Shown: positions 39,063-51,100, numbered from the stretch's first letter. The stretch: 64,000 nt of DNA from Atherinomorus stipes (GCA_023101725.1 JALJCO010000093.1:1-64000); one strand, 5' to 3'. Made by a program: numbers and translations. Notes: generated by a model from the letters alone, not told the origin.

Positions 39063-42000
39063 AAAAACAAAACAAAACAACAAATGCTCAATTTTCACTC
39101 ACTCATGACTTATAAAGAATTAAGATGTTAAACTATAGTCTTTTACAGACTGAACAGGTGAGAAACCTAATAAACCTAACTATCTAAATTACTAACCACT
39201 CTGATCCAGCCATGTTTCTGACCAGCTGCTATATCTAATGTTTCAGTACATTACACAACCTTTGTAGTAAAAAGAAAAAGTTTTCTATTACAATAAAACC
39301 AATGCTTTCTGCAAAAATGTAGTTTTGATGATTCATTAATCCTTGCTTTCTTTTTTAATAATCTCTTTTGATGGTTAGGCTGCCTGATATACGTGTACCC
39401 TGTAGCACTTACCTATGTAAAGCACTCAGTGCAAAACACTGCAGCTTACAATGGCAGCTCGCATCCAAAAGATAGCACACAAAAACCTGTTTTCGACAAT
39501 TCAGAAGGCCCAGAGTGGGACAAAGTTCTAGTTTGGATCTTGATTCAAAAACGTTTAGTGACCCGAAACTAAAATTAGCTCAAAAGCCAGTTTCACAAGT
39601 GACAGTGACGACATCACAGCCTCTGTTTTTCCAACTGTTCCTGCTCTGTTCAAAGAAGTGTGACATGTGTCTGCATTTAAACCTGAGACACATCTGCCTC
39701 AGACTGGCTGGAAAGTAAATGAGGTAACATGTCTGACACGTTTCTCCCTCCTTTCTTGTCTTCACCAGAAACTCTGCTTGTGCCTCTTGCTATATGAAAT
39801 CCCTAAAAAAAAAAAAAAAACAAACAAAAAAAAAAACAACATTGTTAAACATCAATTCTGAAAAAAAAAAAAACAAAAAAACAGCAGGGACCAGAACTTC
39901 TTAATTGTTCTTATAATTTTCTGTGCAACATCCTGAGTTGAGTTTTTTTATGAGCCCATACAAGAACAAAGTGATTTGACAGGAGGGTTGGATACAACTA
40001 ATTTAAAGAATTTACACATCTACAAGTATATCCACTTTGTTTTCTATGGACTAAAAATGACAGAAAATAAAAATGTAATTAATTAAGCCAGAGAGGTTCT
40101 GTAACAGTCTGAATACAAACTGACTTGCTGTTAAAAATACAAATGATAAGACCTGAAACTCCCACACACCAAGAAATCAAGGTGCAATTAAGGATCCAAA
40201 AATCACACACTTTATATTTTGTTGCTTGAACTGTGCCTGGGATGGTACAAACAACCTTGGAAACTGGCCCATTTTTGTGCCTAAATACCTTTGAAAGAGT
40301 AATTCTGAACCTCAGCAACATGTGATTGACATGTTCCATCAATCTTTTCACTGGGAACAGCCATCAGTCAGTTTCTGATCACCGATAAGCCTATACAGTA
40401 GTATAATGTATGCTTTGGGCTGTGAGAGGAAGCCAAAGCACCAGTAGAATAACCACACACACAGAGAAAATATCAACACCCCCCCCCCAAAAGAGTAGCA
40501 GGAGATATGAAAAAAAAAAAAAAACTTTCTTAGTATTTTAGAATGTGAAAATCTCCCACTTCTGTGTGCACTTCACCAATCTACCGCGAATTAGGCATTG
40601 TGTTTGACCATACTTGAGTTTTTGAACATACAATTATGCACTCTTAGGGTCAATCATGACTTTCTACATTTAAAATGAAAAAAACATTTTTTTTTTTTCC
40701 CAAAAAGGCACATTTCTGTTGTACAGAAATAAAATACTTATTACTTTGTGTGCATTTACAAAGCAAAACAACACTGCCACTGGATCTGAGACTGAGGCAG
40801 CTTCTCTATATTCAGAATAGGATCAGGTCAAACACAATTTTACTAACTGTGCTGTTCTTTATTTAATGTTGCCTAATTATGGTGAAATGGAAATGTTGCA
40901 CAGTGCAGTACCTTTGGTTTGTATTTTAACTGTATTCATAAATTACAATTATAGGCTGCACGGCATCCTGGAGGCCTGAAGGGAGCAAACCATACCTACA
41001 TAGTGCTCCCTCCTCTGTATCCCACAGCTGAAAATATGCACTTCGATATATTAAAACCACATGAATGTGTTTTTTTCTGGTTTTGCTTATATGTCTCCTC
41101 CTTTTGTCTTTCTGTTTATATGTCCTGTACTCAATCAAACAAAAACAAACAAACAAACAAACAAAAACCTTGAATGTTAAACAGTTTAAATAGCTGTAAA
41201 TCAAGATAAATCTCTAGAATTGTATCCACACATCTCAGTATTATAATTCATACAAATAATCAGCTTAGAAGTAGCATTTTCTAGATTGATAATGTACACA
41301 CAGTCATGCCATGCTTTTAGTTCAGGAGTTTTAGGTATTTTATGTTTTTTTTTCATAATATGAATATTTCTGCCAGTATGGGTAAATGCACATGAGAGGA
41401 AAATAAAAGACAAAATAATTTATAATGCACAAATAGTAGCTGACCCACCAACACCTTTATGATCAGCACCTGCAGCATGAACAGGTGGCAATAACATGAA
41501 AAGAAACCATCTGTTCAGCAATGACGGCAGAATGTCTTTCCACACTCCTGAGTTTCTATATCTCGCCCCCTCTTTGTCTTAAAGCAAATACCATCATCTT
41601 ATGAGAATTTTCACAATGATGTCTTTCTTGTAACTTCAAGTGTAAGCCAGGTGTGAGTCAATAAAAGGATGCATCATGGGTTGGTAATTGGATTTGGCCT
41701 CTATAACTAAAATTTATCTTTTTTTTTATTTCTTTTTTTCTTGCTTTTCTTCTTATGAGAACATCTAGAATTTACAGAATACCTCTATGTTGTTAGCTTT
41801 GCTTTCATACAGCAATTAAATTAAATCTACAGTGCAGTTTCAGTCACTTTATTTAAATAACGCTATGTTCAACATGACATGAACAGATTTAAGGAAGAAA
41901 TGAGAACCTTTCACCCCTGCAGTGAGGAGAGTTTGTGGCTCTGTGACACCATGGGGGCCATTTCACTGGTATGGTTTTAATCCACTTGTCGTCGGTTCCA

Positions 42001-44470
42001 AACTATGACAATCCCCTCTAACTAGCCTGTCAGAGGGGAAACGTCACCGCAAATTAATATAAAAAATGTTGAGCAATCACTTTTAATCTATGTTGAATGT
42101 TTCTATGGGAATGGTCTCTTTCAGGATGGTAATGCCCCCACCCACAGGGGATCAATAAATGGTTTCATGGTATAAAAATGATAAACATCACACGCTGTGG
42201 TCTTCACAGTCACTTTGCTGAGGGAGATTTTGGCCCGATGCTTTTAAATTGGTCTCCACTACTACATCTAAACACCCAAAACTCCATCTTTTTTGCAGAA
42301 TGAATCCAGTTAAGGTGCACTGAACCTGTACTGGTGGCACGTGACAGCTTGACATCATGCTCAGGATTTTCCTTTGATTTGTTACTCGCCTGTATCTATA
42401 TTGATGTTTTTTTCTGCCCCTTGGTCTAAAATGTGTACCATCTTCTCATATTTATATTAAAATCCCTCTCCTTAAGGCTAATACAAAGCCTGACATGGAA
42501 CTATGCACTTCACAAAGCGAGTGATGAGTCATTTCACAAGTAACGGTTTGTCAAAAATGGGACATAATGTTGCTGAAAGGGGGAAAAAACTTAACTGAAA
42601 TGGATTGTTGCTTAACCTCAAGCAAACCATTGTCAGAATTCATTAAAATACTGTATGACTCTGTGCCAATTGTATTTTCTAGTTTTGGGGGGGGGGTTAA
42701 AAAAGTCTTTGATCTCCGGGAGCAATTTCAGAGACAACAGATACAGCGGTAATGTGATTGCTTTTGTCATCACGATTCCACAGAGTACACATCTAATCAG
42801 TGAATAGAGAATATAATTTGTGCAGATTACAGAGTGCGGCGCTGAATGCTTTTTCCAAACTGGGCTGACTGACAGTCAAGATGATCCACAGATGGACAGA
42901 TGGATGGACAAAAAATAGAGTTGGAGGTAAACCACCTACCAACCGGTCTCAATCTGAGATGGAAAAAACATCTGATCCTGCTGTTTTCTGATGGCTCACG
43001 CCCCCCCCCCACAAGGGCGTGAATAAGCGCATGAGATGTGGGCATGAACACGAGGCTGGGAAACACTCCGCTGTGCTTTATCAAGACATACAGAGACTAT
43101 GAAATGCAAAGCTATGCAGAATATATGAGACATGATTGGGGAGGAAGTAGGGCTACATACAATGAAATTAAAGTGACTCAGTGGCTGTGATATCCCTGGG
43201 GTATACAGCTACTTGTTTTATGAGGGTAGATAAGAGGATTTTGTCAGGTTGAGATCCTGGCTAATGCTATTGTTTCTACTGGGAGCATAAAAGAGCAAAG
43301 AAGCTTTTCACACATCTTTTCTTTTTCTGTAGAGCTGTTACTGTAGATATCAATTCAAAGCACAAGGTAGAAAGAAATTATGACGTGCAACATATAAGCA
43401 GGAAATGAACTATTTTACCACTTAAGAATGTGAGACACCAACCAAAAAGATTTAAATGAATTCCTTTTAAAAGACACTTTAAAATAATCCATGAGCTTTA
43501 CATTTTAATTGCAGTCATTCTTACTTTGTCTTGCACTTACACATGCACATCAACAGGCCTCTAAGTTGCTCTAAGGTTGGGTTTAGCTTGGAGATGATCA
43601 AATCAGCGTAGATGGCTGATCTAAGTAGTATGGTGTTTTCTTTTATTCTCTCCTGCCTCCTGTTTACCTAATTTATCACTTGCCTTCACTTTTTCAGCTC
43701 ATCCTTTACCTCCTCACTTGATAATCCCTTCAAGCTAATATTTCTCTCAGGGATGCAACTTGTCATATTATCACAGCCAAAACAATCGTGTCATCTTCAC
43801 CTCAGAGACGATGAACAGTCGTCTATAAAAATGAAAACAAACTAAAACAAAACAATCCTCCATTACAGTTTCAGGCAGAATGTTACTGACAGGAACGGCT
43901 GATATACTAATACGTAGCCAGTTACACTTGAACCCAAGTGGCACTTTTATGTGGATGAGCAGTCCAGCTCAGCCGGAGGACTGATTTGCATTCAATCTTC
44001 GAAACAGGTGTACGTGTTATTTCATGTCACAAAATAAGCTAACCCCAATCTTCCAGCAGTCAGGAGCATTTTTAAAACATCACACATAAAGCCCTGAAGT
44101 TGCCTGTGTTATTCGTTTCTATTTCTTTCTTTCAAGAGACGGGCAGCCACTGTCTGTGCGCCACCATAGCAAATCAGTCAGTGGCAAAGGTCTCCCCCTG
44201 TCCCAGCTCATTATAGTCCATAACACTTCACTTTGTCACTTGAATCATGAGGTATTTCTTAACAAGACTTGTTTAACACCTCAGAGCTTCAGTTTAAGCC
44301 TTGAATAAATAGAGGATTACAAAGTCAGTAATGGCAATGCATGCAGGTAGAATAAGTGGCTTATAAATAAAAAGGCAGGAGATGGATCTAGACTGGCAGG
44401 AAAGGAAAGAGAAGAAGATTAATATGAGGATATACTGTAGGGTGGAATGATTGGAAGAAATCTGGTGAAA

Positions 44471-44472
<2 letters not shown>
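39063..44472. other. non-coding DNA, no gene recognised
   Basis: Several A/T runs and no recognisable transposon. A 90-codon minus-strand frame at 40079-40351 is open but has no splice-site support or family pattern. Confidence 0.4.

Positions 44473-44473
<1 letters not shown>

Positions 44474-44512
<39 letters not shown>
44474..44512. repeat. (TA)n microsatellite
   Basis: About 19 TA units, ending in ATGTATGTATGTATTG. Confidence 0.95.
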
Positions 44513-44524
<12 letters not shown>

Positions 44525-45320
44525 TGCTAAGACCAGATAAAGACCGTGTGTATTACTGCTGTGTATCTACTGGGACAGTCAGCTTTTTCCATTTTACTCT
44601 GTTGTATTCTGCTGTTTCTGGTGGTGTAAATACAATAAGAGCATTACCACTGTCAGTGTCAAGATTCTAAGAGAGCTCTATTATGATGCGGAAATAGCCA
44701 TGCACGTGTGCGCACACTCACGCGCGCGTATTAACCACACATCGCAGTAGTACGAGCGCACAAACTCTCCGCCACAGCGATGGCGAGATAATAAAGCAAG
44801 CCACGGGCGTGTTTAAACTTCTGAAGAAAAATTAGAGGAAGTTGCTGGAAGCGCAAATAGATAAATGGATAAGGAGAGCTGCTTAACTGGGAATAGAAGG
44901 GAAACGCTCAGGCAGCAGAAATGTACGCGTTTGGAAGACGGGCAATTAAATCCAAATGAGGTACCAAAACACGCCTGCTGTAGTTTGTTTCATGTCTTCA
45001 CAGCTGTTATGAAGATAGAACAACTTTAAATAAGTTTCAACGAGAGTTTTTTATTTTTTCATCTAACCTGTACGGTTGGAAAACGGCTGGATAAAAATAA
45101 ACTGTAACTGCAAATTTGGTGCCATTTCTGTGATAATCTTTGTAAAAAAAACATATAAATGCTTGAATGCACATGTGGATTTGTTAAGGTGATTTCTAGG
45201 AAAATTGCAGCTCTTAAAGATTAGGGCAGGTGCATGGGAAGATAAGCAGCACCTTAAGCCTCTGTGGCTAGAAATGGTCCTATATTTGTTTTACTGCCTC
45301 TGTTAATAAAAATAACTCAC

Positions 45321-45374
45321 CTTCTGTAGGATCCACTGGCAGAGGAAAACTATGGTCCAACCGAGAACCTGCAT
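45321..45374 (-). CDS. candidate first coding exon of a secreted or membrane protein
   Basis: Read on the minus strand, ATG at 45374-45372 opens 18 codons, MQVLGWTIVFLCQWILQK, directly followed by a perfect donor, AAG|GTGAGT (intron starts at 45320), in phase 0. An in-frame TAG lies 9 bases before the ATG (rc of 45384-45386), so the ATG is the first usable one; its context GACATGC has G at -3. The hydrophobic core TIVFLCQWIL is what the start of a signal peptide looks like, so the protein probably enters the secretory pathway. The surrounding block is CpG-richer than the rest of the window, which suits a promoter and 5' UTR. No second exon was found in the remaining 45 kb, so intron 1 would be very long, as is common in neuronal adhesion and receptor genes. 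I cannot name the gene. A chance ATG plus donor is possible. Confidence 0.55.
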
Positions 45375-45870
45375 GTCACCTTCCTAATAGCGGACCGCCC
45401 CGAAAAACTATACGTGTCCCCGGCAGCACATATAAAGAAACACCGCGGAATCCAAGCAATCCCAAGTGGCAGGCGATGCGTGAAAAGTGTCAGAGAAGCA
45501 GAAAAACACAGTGAAAGTTGCGTGTGTGCTTAGCAAGTGTCACAGCGGTCTCTACGGGCAAACTTTGAGCGGTAGTTTCAGTTTCTCCAGTCCGCCTCAT
45601 GTGGCGCATCCATGGTGTTTGCCTCCGCTGGACATCAGGAGCGTCTGCTGGAAGTTTGTGCGGAGACCAGGTCAGTTTGGGGCTGGATCGTTTGAAGACC
45701 ACGAGCTCTTCTTGTATTTTGGGATACTGACTGGTTGATTTTGAGAGATCTGTGGCACATCCCCTCTGTCTACCTCTCCAACCCTCCCTCTTTGTCCACG
45801 CGCGCGTCACGGCGTACAACTGCTTCTCCCTCACTGGAAACCACACTAACCACAACTGCATGCAGATCAC
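45375..45870 (-). promoter_or_regulatory. probable 5' UTR and CpG-rich promoter block
   Basis: This stretch has many CpG sites (CGGACCGCCCCG, GGCGATGCGTG, CCACGCGCGCGTCACGGCG near 45798-45816) while the flanking tens of kilobases are AT-rich and CpG-poor. It lies directly upstream, on the minus strand, of the candidate first exon. The 126-codon minus-strand frame (45490-45870) has no domain pattern and is more likely untranslated leader. No TATA box in the right orientation was seen; the start site is unknown. Confidence 0.45.
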
Positions 45871-45935
45871 TTGTCGAGCCGGTGTTCAGGTAATGAGGTG
45901 ACAATTTTTACTCCACAGGCAAAAGAAAAAAAAAA

Positions 45936-45966
<31 letters not shown>

Positions 45967-46020
45967 AAAGAAAGAAAAAAAAGAAGAGAAAAAAGAAAAG
46001 AAAAGAAAAGAAAAGAAAAA
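45936..46020 (+). repeat. 29-G run and purine tract
   Basis: An A-rich tract, about 29 G (45936-45964), then G/A-only sequence in AAAAG-type units to about 46020. The plus strand is nearly all purine for 100 bp. It sits just upstream of the candidate minus-strand promoter. Such tracts can form quadruplex or triplex DNA and are prone to length errors. Confidence 0.9.
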
Positions 46021-46029
46021 AGTTTGCAA

Positions 46030-46930
46030 ACATTAAAGATTCGGCTGCCTTTTTTTGCAAAACGTAATATTGTATACCGATTATCTTTTTTTTTTTTTTT
46101 TTTGATCATTAAAAACAGTTATTGTCTTTGAAGCCTCATTTTTATTATCTCCTTTATTATATTTAATTTGGAATGTGCTTTACAATTACAATATTGGCTA
46201 AATAATCTTGCATTTTGTTACCTAAACTTCCATATATAAAATTATGAAAAATAATTATAAAAAAGTCACCCCTTCTGAATTTTCAGTGTTCACATGACCT
46301 GGATTAACCAATGAATTTGGTTTTACTGAATAAAACGGGGCTGAATGCCTCAAGAGAGCTAAAGGGAAATGTTATTATTAAAAATCAATATCACTCAAAA
46401 AGCCTCACAGAAAATGCCAAAGATCTTGAAATCCCAGCTCAGCAGTTTGATTGCGTCAGTCCTGTTATTATGGAGCTTTCAGAATTTGATACTTTAAAAA
46501 AAGAAAAAAAAAAGTAAGAAATTTGCACAACAGGGGACCAATGCTAAAAGACACAGAAGCCTTACATTTTTACAAAACCTTATGGAGATAAGCCAGATTT
46601 TATCTTATGGACATTAGGTTCTGTTTTTTTTATGGAGCTAAAATAGACCACTTTGGCAATGCTGCACCTCAGTTTGCTTCTAATTAATTAAACTAAAGAC
46701 CCCTCCCCCCATCCTTTCTATTTAGCCCTTCAAGAAAAAAAAAGCAAGACAAAAATGTGTCCCTGCCTTTTTTTTCTCTCTCTCCTAGAAATGGGAACTT
46801 TAAGTCATACATACCCAGAGCAAGTGGTACTGTATGACTCAGGCAGGTTTATTTTCACAAATGTTTAATTAATTCCTTTTATTCACTGAAAATTTTGCTC
46901 TATACCAAATAATAGAGCAGACAGTAAAAA
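46030..46930. other. non-coding DNA, no gene recognised
   Basis: AT-rich DNA with T and A runs. The 68-codon frame at 46311-46517 has no support as a gene. Confidence 0.4.
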
Positions 46931-46936
46931 TGTTAA

Positions 46937-47060
46937 CCCTTGTATTATGTTGAAAAAAAAAAATACATTGATTATATTGCGGGTCATTTTGACCCATACA
47001 GTGTAAATCCATTCAGAACAGGCAAAAAAATAGGTTAAAACAGTAAACAAATGTATTTTT
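46937..47060. repeat. probable left end of a TTAA element (CCCTTGTATTATG)
   Basis: TTAA (46933-46936) is followed by CCCTTGTATTATGTTG and the small hairpin GGGTCATTTTGACCC (about 46981-46995), a layout I know from fish TTAA-flanked MITEs. No matching right end was found, so the boundary is provisional. Confidence 0.4.
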
Positions 47061-47248
47061 GATTAGATAAACATATAGAAAAGAATTTTTAATTCCAAAA
47101 CATTTTAACTATTTAGATGGAGTTGCACTTTCTTCACAAAGCCATTTCTCTTTGACTTGCCCCATTTGTTTAGATTATTGACGTTAATCATTTCTAGTGT
47201 TCTCCACATGATAGACAGAATGTAACTGTGCTTTCTGGAAATATAATA

Positions 47249-47454
47249 GGCTTTATGCACAGCTCCAGTACTTCCTGAACTTAGTACTGCACCTTTGTTT
47301 CCTGTCTATGACTGGATGAACTGATTAATCCAGGTGTGTCTGATCATTTGCTGAGGTCAGACACACCTGGATTAATCAGTTCATCCAATCATGTAAGACA
47401 GGAAACAAAGGTGCAGTATTAAATTCAGGAAGTACTGGAGCTGTGCATAAAGCC
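47249..47454. mobile_element. perfectly palindromic fold-back repeat
   Basis: GGCTTTATGCACAG (47249) mirrors CTGTGCATAAAGCC (to 47454), and the arms stay paired to a 13-base loop. The innermost 30 bp of each arm, from GGATGAACTGATTAATCCAG inward, are identical inverted copies. Arm differences elsewhere are few, so it is recent or under correction. A second copy with only the left arm and the loop side is at 47729-47858. Confidence 0.85.
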
Positions 47455-47589
47455 CATTCTTGCATTTCACGGAAAAGGTGCTTGTTTTACTGTCCTCTAG
47501 GGAGGGACGGACTTGGCATCTTTCTGTTTCTTTATACCTGTATCTACTCGATGCTTTGCAAATTGGTTAAATAACAGGATGAAGAATGG

Positions 47590-47665
47590 CCCAGGCAGAG
47601 TTTGAACCCTAATCTTCTGAGTAAGAGCCATGCGTGCTAACCATTCAGCCAAAGAGATATTTCTG
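47590..47665 (-). repeat. tRNA-like (Pol III) segment
   Basis: On the minus strand there is an A box TGGCTGAATGG (complement of 47641-47651) and a B-box-like GGTTCAAACTC (complement of 47598-47608), 43 nt apart as in tRNAs. The B box is off consensus at two positions and I could not fold a clean T stem or acceptor stem. It is more likely a SINE head or tRNA pseudogene than a working tRNA gene. Confidence 0.45.
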
Positions 47666-47728
47666 TGGCAAAGTACACAGGGTACATGATCAATTTCAGG
47701 CATAGTGGCAGGACCATCAACTGTCACA

Positions 47729-47858
47729 ATGGGCTCTATGCACAGCTGCACTACTTTCTGAACTTAAGGTAGCTCCTTTGTTTCCTGACTTTCATTACTG
47801 GATGAACTGATTAATCCAGGTGTGTCTGACCTCAGTAACTGGACAGACACACCTGGAT
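47729..47858. mobile_element. second, partial copy of the palindromic repeat
   Basis: ATGGGCTCTATGCACAGC, TTTCTGAACTTA, CCTTTGTTTCCTGAC and GGATGAACTGATTAATCCAG match the left arm of 47249-47454. After the loop only CAGACACACCTGGAT is present and the rest of the right arm is missing. Confidence 0.8.
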
Positions 47859-48104
47859 GGCACAAACTTGACTTTTTCAACGAAAGCTACAGCTGCTGGG
47901 GATCGAGGTGACCTGGCTCACCTCTGGATCTTGGGAGTGACAAGTGCTTTGCTCAGTTCTTCCATGAAAAAACGATATTGGTACAATTTTGCAAGCATTC
48001 CATTCTTGGCTGATTTCAGACTCCTCCCTTGAATCTTCCTCATCATAAGAAATCACAAAATTACAATCTGGATCGTCAATAATATGGTACTCAGATTCTG
48101 AGTA

Positions 48105-48392
48105 CAGAACCTGTAAAAGTTCCCCTTTCTACTGACTGCCAGCCGCTTATCAGCGACTTGTCTGCTACTGTAATTCAGTCGCACAGAGATACACCTGTGT
48201 GCTCAGGGGAAACGATTTCAGAGTATAAATAAACGCCCAGAGCAAGGACGTTTCCAAATGCCAAGTTTGGACACCGTGCGTGATGACGTAGCCGAGGGAC
48301 AAGTTGTTCAGCCAGTGATAGTGCAGTAATACTGCACTATTACTGCACCACTTCTGGCAGAGAAGGGCTGAACTTTTTTATGCCCGCATCTG
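48105..48392. mobile_element. 288-bp MITE with CAGATGCGGGC ends, copy 2 (inverted)
   Basis: This is the reverse complement of the element at 27140-27427, with the same blocks in opposite order (GACAAGTTGTTCAGCCAGTG, CCACTTCTGGCAG). TA flanks each side (48103-48104, 48393-48394). The right end, CTTTTTTATGCCCGCATCTG, is intact; the left, CAGAACCTGTAAAAGTTCC, has decayed. The 28-bp palindrome is present with one base changed. Confidence 0.85.
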
Positions 48393-48394
48393 TA

Positions 48395-49449
48395 CCAGGT
48401 TCTGTTTCTGTAATCTGTTCTTCATCATACTAGCCCGGTTAAAATCTGTGATAAAGCTTCTTCAGCTATAAACCTTCTGGAGTTCATTTTTTAGTGTGTT
48501 TTCAAAGAAATGACATGAGAACGGTGACAAGGACCAGGGAGAGAAAGTTTTTACCGTAACCACACCTGACTCTCTCTAATATCATTTGAAAGCTGATTAC
48601 TTTGGTGATAAGGAAAACAAACTAAAATATGCATTCAGTAGCACAAAAAATGGTGGAAAGAATAGCTGGACTTTTTAAAAGTGCCCAGCAGTGATACTGG
48701 GGAGAAAACTGAAATGTCTATATGCACAAGGGACTCCTTTACACCCTCTCAGGCATGGGAATAAAAGAATCGCAGCTAAAACCAACAGACAGGTGCAAGA
48801 AGCATCTACAGTATGTAGCTGATTTCAAGAAAAATTTAGATCCTCTCAGTGTTGCTAAAGATTCTGCTACCAAATGTATTAAGAGGGTGTGATACAAAAA
48901 AAAACAGACACTTATGTATTTTTCTTAATTACCCAAGTTTTTTCTTTGTGTGATTCAGTAACCTTGGGCATTAAGACGAAAATATAATTCCACAAAATTG
49001 GTTCATTTGCATTTATTTGTGAAAATATTCTGCATGTTAACCTTGAGATAGGCCGTAATTGTCTTGACCCTTTTTTAGTGACAAAAGAGGCTCAGACTTA
49101 CATAAAAAACACTGACTGATCCTGCTAATTGATTGCATGTGATGTAGGCTGCTAGCTTAAGCTACACAGACTGCAAATTCCCAGAAAAAAACTGAAATAT
49201 TAATATTGCATGGGTATGTTGGGCCAGTGCAGCTCTACATCTATCCCTCCCAGTCAATCCCAGCAGCTCATTGCCAGATTGTTCTATTATATCTTCAAAA
49301 TAAACTGACCCTGTATGTGCAGTGTGTTCTTGTCTATCATATATATTAGTGGGGAAATCACTGGTCCGTTTCCTAGATTGTCTGGCTAGCAGACGGCGCT
49401 CTATAGAGATGAATTATCAGTGTTGCCTTTTTGTCCTTCTATGATGGGC
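48395..49449. other. non-coding DNA, no gene recognised
   Basis: No exon or element supported in this kilobase. Confidence 0.45.
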
Positions 49450-49453
49450 TTAA

Positions 49454-51100
49454 AGGAATAGTACACCCACAGAATGATGTGCATTCATTTTCTACTCACC
49501 CTCATGCTGAGCAAGAGTCTGGAACACTTTTCTAAAGGTGCCATGACATCAAATTTCACTTTTCTGGGGTTTTGGGGGTGTAATATGATCTGTTGTGCAC
49601 TGATGAGGCCATGTGAAAGTCCAGAGTGAGTATCAAAGTCCGTGTTTATGGTCTGTCAGCTTTGTTTCTTTGTTCAAAAATGGTTGAATCAGACAGCAGC
49701 TTATCATTCTACATAATATTATCATTCTACGTAATTCAATTGCTCCAATTACAGCACACTATCAAGCAGGCAGCCCCCCTCTCTCCTTCCACCCTCCGCT
49801 CAGCTCCCCCCGCCGCCCTCCCTCAGCTGATTCAACAGCGTAAGTGGAGCTGAGTAACTGCTGAGCAGTCAGGATCGGTTTTTCAAACAAATGGATTTAA
49901 AAGAAAACTTCTGCAGCAACAGTGAAGAAGGCGACCACAACCTTGTTATTACCTGTAAGTTTATTTATTTTCTAAATGTTGTCTTGTCTGATAAACATAG
50001 CTCACTGTCTGAAGTGCCCATGTTGCTAGCAAAGTCCGACCGCAGCTTGACCTATTTTCTCTAAATGAAATTATAGCCAAATAAGGCGTAACCAATCAAA
50101 ATGAAGTCAACTTGGTCTCCGGGTAAAGCTGCATATCATTACAGCACCAAACTCTTTTACTGAGGAAAGGAGGTCTAGCGTGCCAAAACAATCCCCAGCT
50201 GTAAAAAGTGCCATTTTTTTCTTTGGAGAATTGACATATGCAGTAATGTCAACTACATGAACTAGTTTTTACTGCTATGTCATCACTCCTTTAATATCTC
50301 AAATGCAGCTGGAGATTGGACAGGTTTTCATTTTCCCCCAGCTGTCATATAATGGAGTTCACCGGCAACTGAACCAAAAAGGTCCACAAAAGTCCACAAA
50401 AACTTGGCAATATTCCTCCATACTGCTCGTCCAATGTAATCCAAGTGTCCTGAGTGGGTGTCCATAATTTTCTCGAAACAACATCATTCAGTATATTTTT
50501 AAAGCTTAAACAGTAGTACATCTGGCTGCCGCGAAGCGCGCCCTTGCAAGTTCACGACACTACGGAAGCTGCGGCAGACGTGCTCACATGTTCCCTTTTT
50601 CTTTCTTTCTTTGATTTAAATCAATAGCCAGCCCCTCTTGTGTTTGTCCCGATTTCTCCGCAGCTCGTTTGCTCTTACCAAAATGTAAACAGCAAATTTC
50701 TTCTTCTACGCTTGCATTATCAGCAGAGTAGGCGCTGAACACTGCGGCTTCCGTAGCGTTGTAAACTCGCACGAATGTGCGAATAGAAAATGCAATGTAG
50801 TAGGCCAAAACAAATATACTAAATGATGTTGTTTCAAGTAAATTATGGACACCACCCGCTCAGGACACTTGGATTACGTTGGACGAGCAGTATTAAGGAA
50901 TATTGCCAAGTTTTTGTGGACTTTTATGGACCTTTTTGGTTCAGTTGCCGGTGAACTCCATTATATGAAAGCTGGGGGAAAACGAAAACCTGTCTGATCT
51001 TCGGCTGCATTTGAAATATTAAAAAAGTGCTCCAGAGTCTTGCTCAGCATGAGGGTGAGTAGAAAATGAACGCACATCACATTGTGGGTGTACTATCCCT
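49454..51100. mobile_element. TTAA-flanked fold-back element, copy 2
   Basis: AGGAATAGTACACCCACAG (left) mirrors TTGTGGGTGTACTATCCCT (right), flanked by TTAA (49450-49453, 51101-51104). It is the same family as 26267-27553, with its asymmetric centre in the opposite orientation: ATCAATAGCCAGCCCCTCTT here is the complement of the centre there. The left arm is interrupted at 49535-50291. The central tetranucleotide tract is only CTTTTTCTTTCTTTCTTT, about four units. Confidence 0.88.
49535..50291. mobile_element. nested inverted-repeat element in fold-back copy 2
   Basis: Ends AAGGTGCCATGACAT and ATGTCATCACTCCTT are imperfect inverted repeats (11 of 15). The flanks support a TA duplication (49533-49534, 50292-50293); TTAA is possible if one base has changed. 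The fold-back arm sequence continues on either side. The interior contains a C-rich stretch (49772-49828) and a short exon-like frame starting at ATG 49891 that runs into GTAAGT (49955-49960). Confidence 0.7.

Noticed and set aside
40079..40351. 90-codon minus-strand frame considered as an exon of the candidate gene
   Set aside because: No acceptor or donor pair with good context was seen and no family pattern.
45490..45870. 126-codon minus-strand frame upstream of the candidate first exon
   Set aside because: It lies in the likely 5' leader and shows no protein family pattern; CpG-rich leaders often stay open by chance.
47590..47665. A functional tRNA gene on the minus strand
   Set aside because: The B box is off consensus and the T and acceptor stems do not pair, so only a tRNA-like repeat segment is listed.
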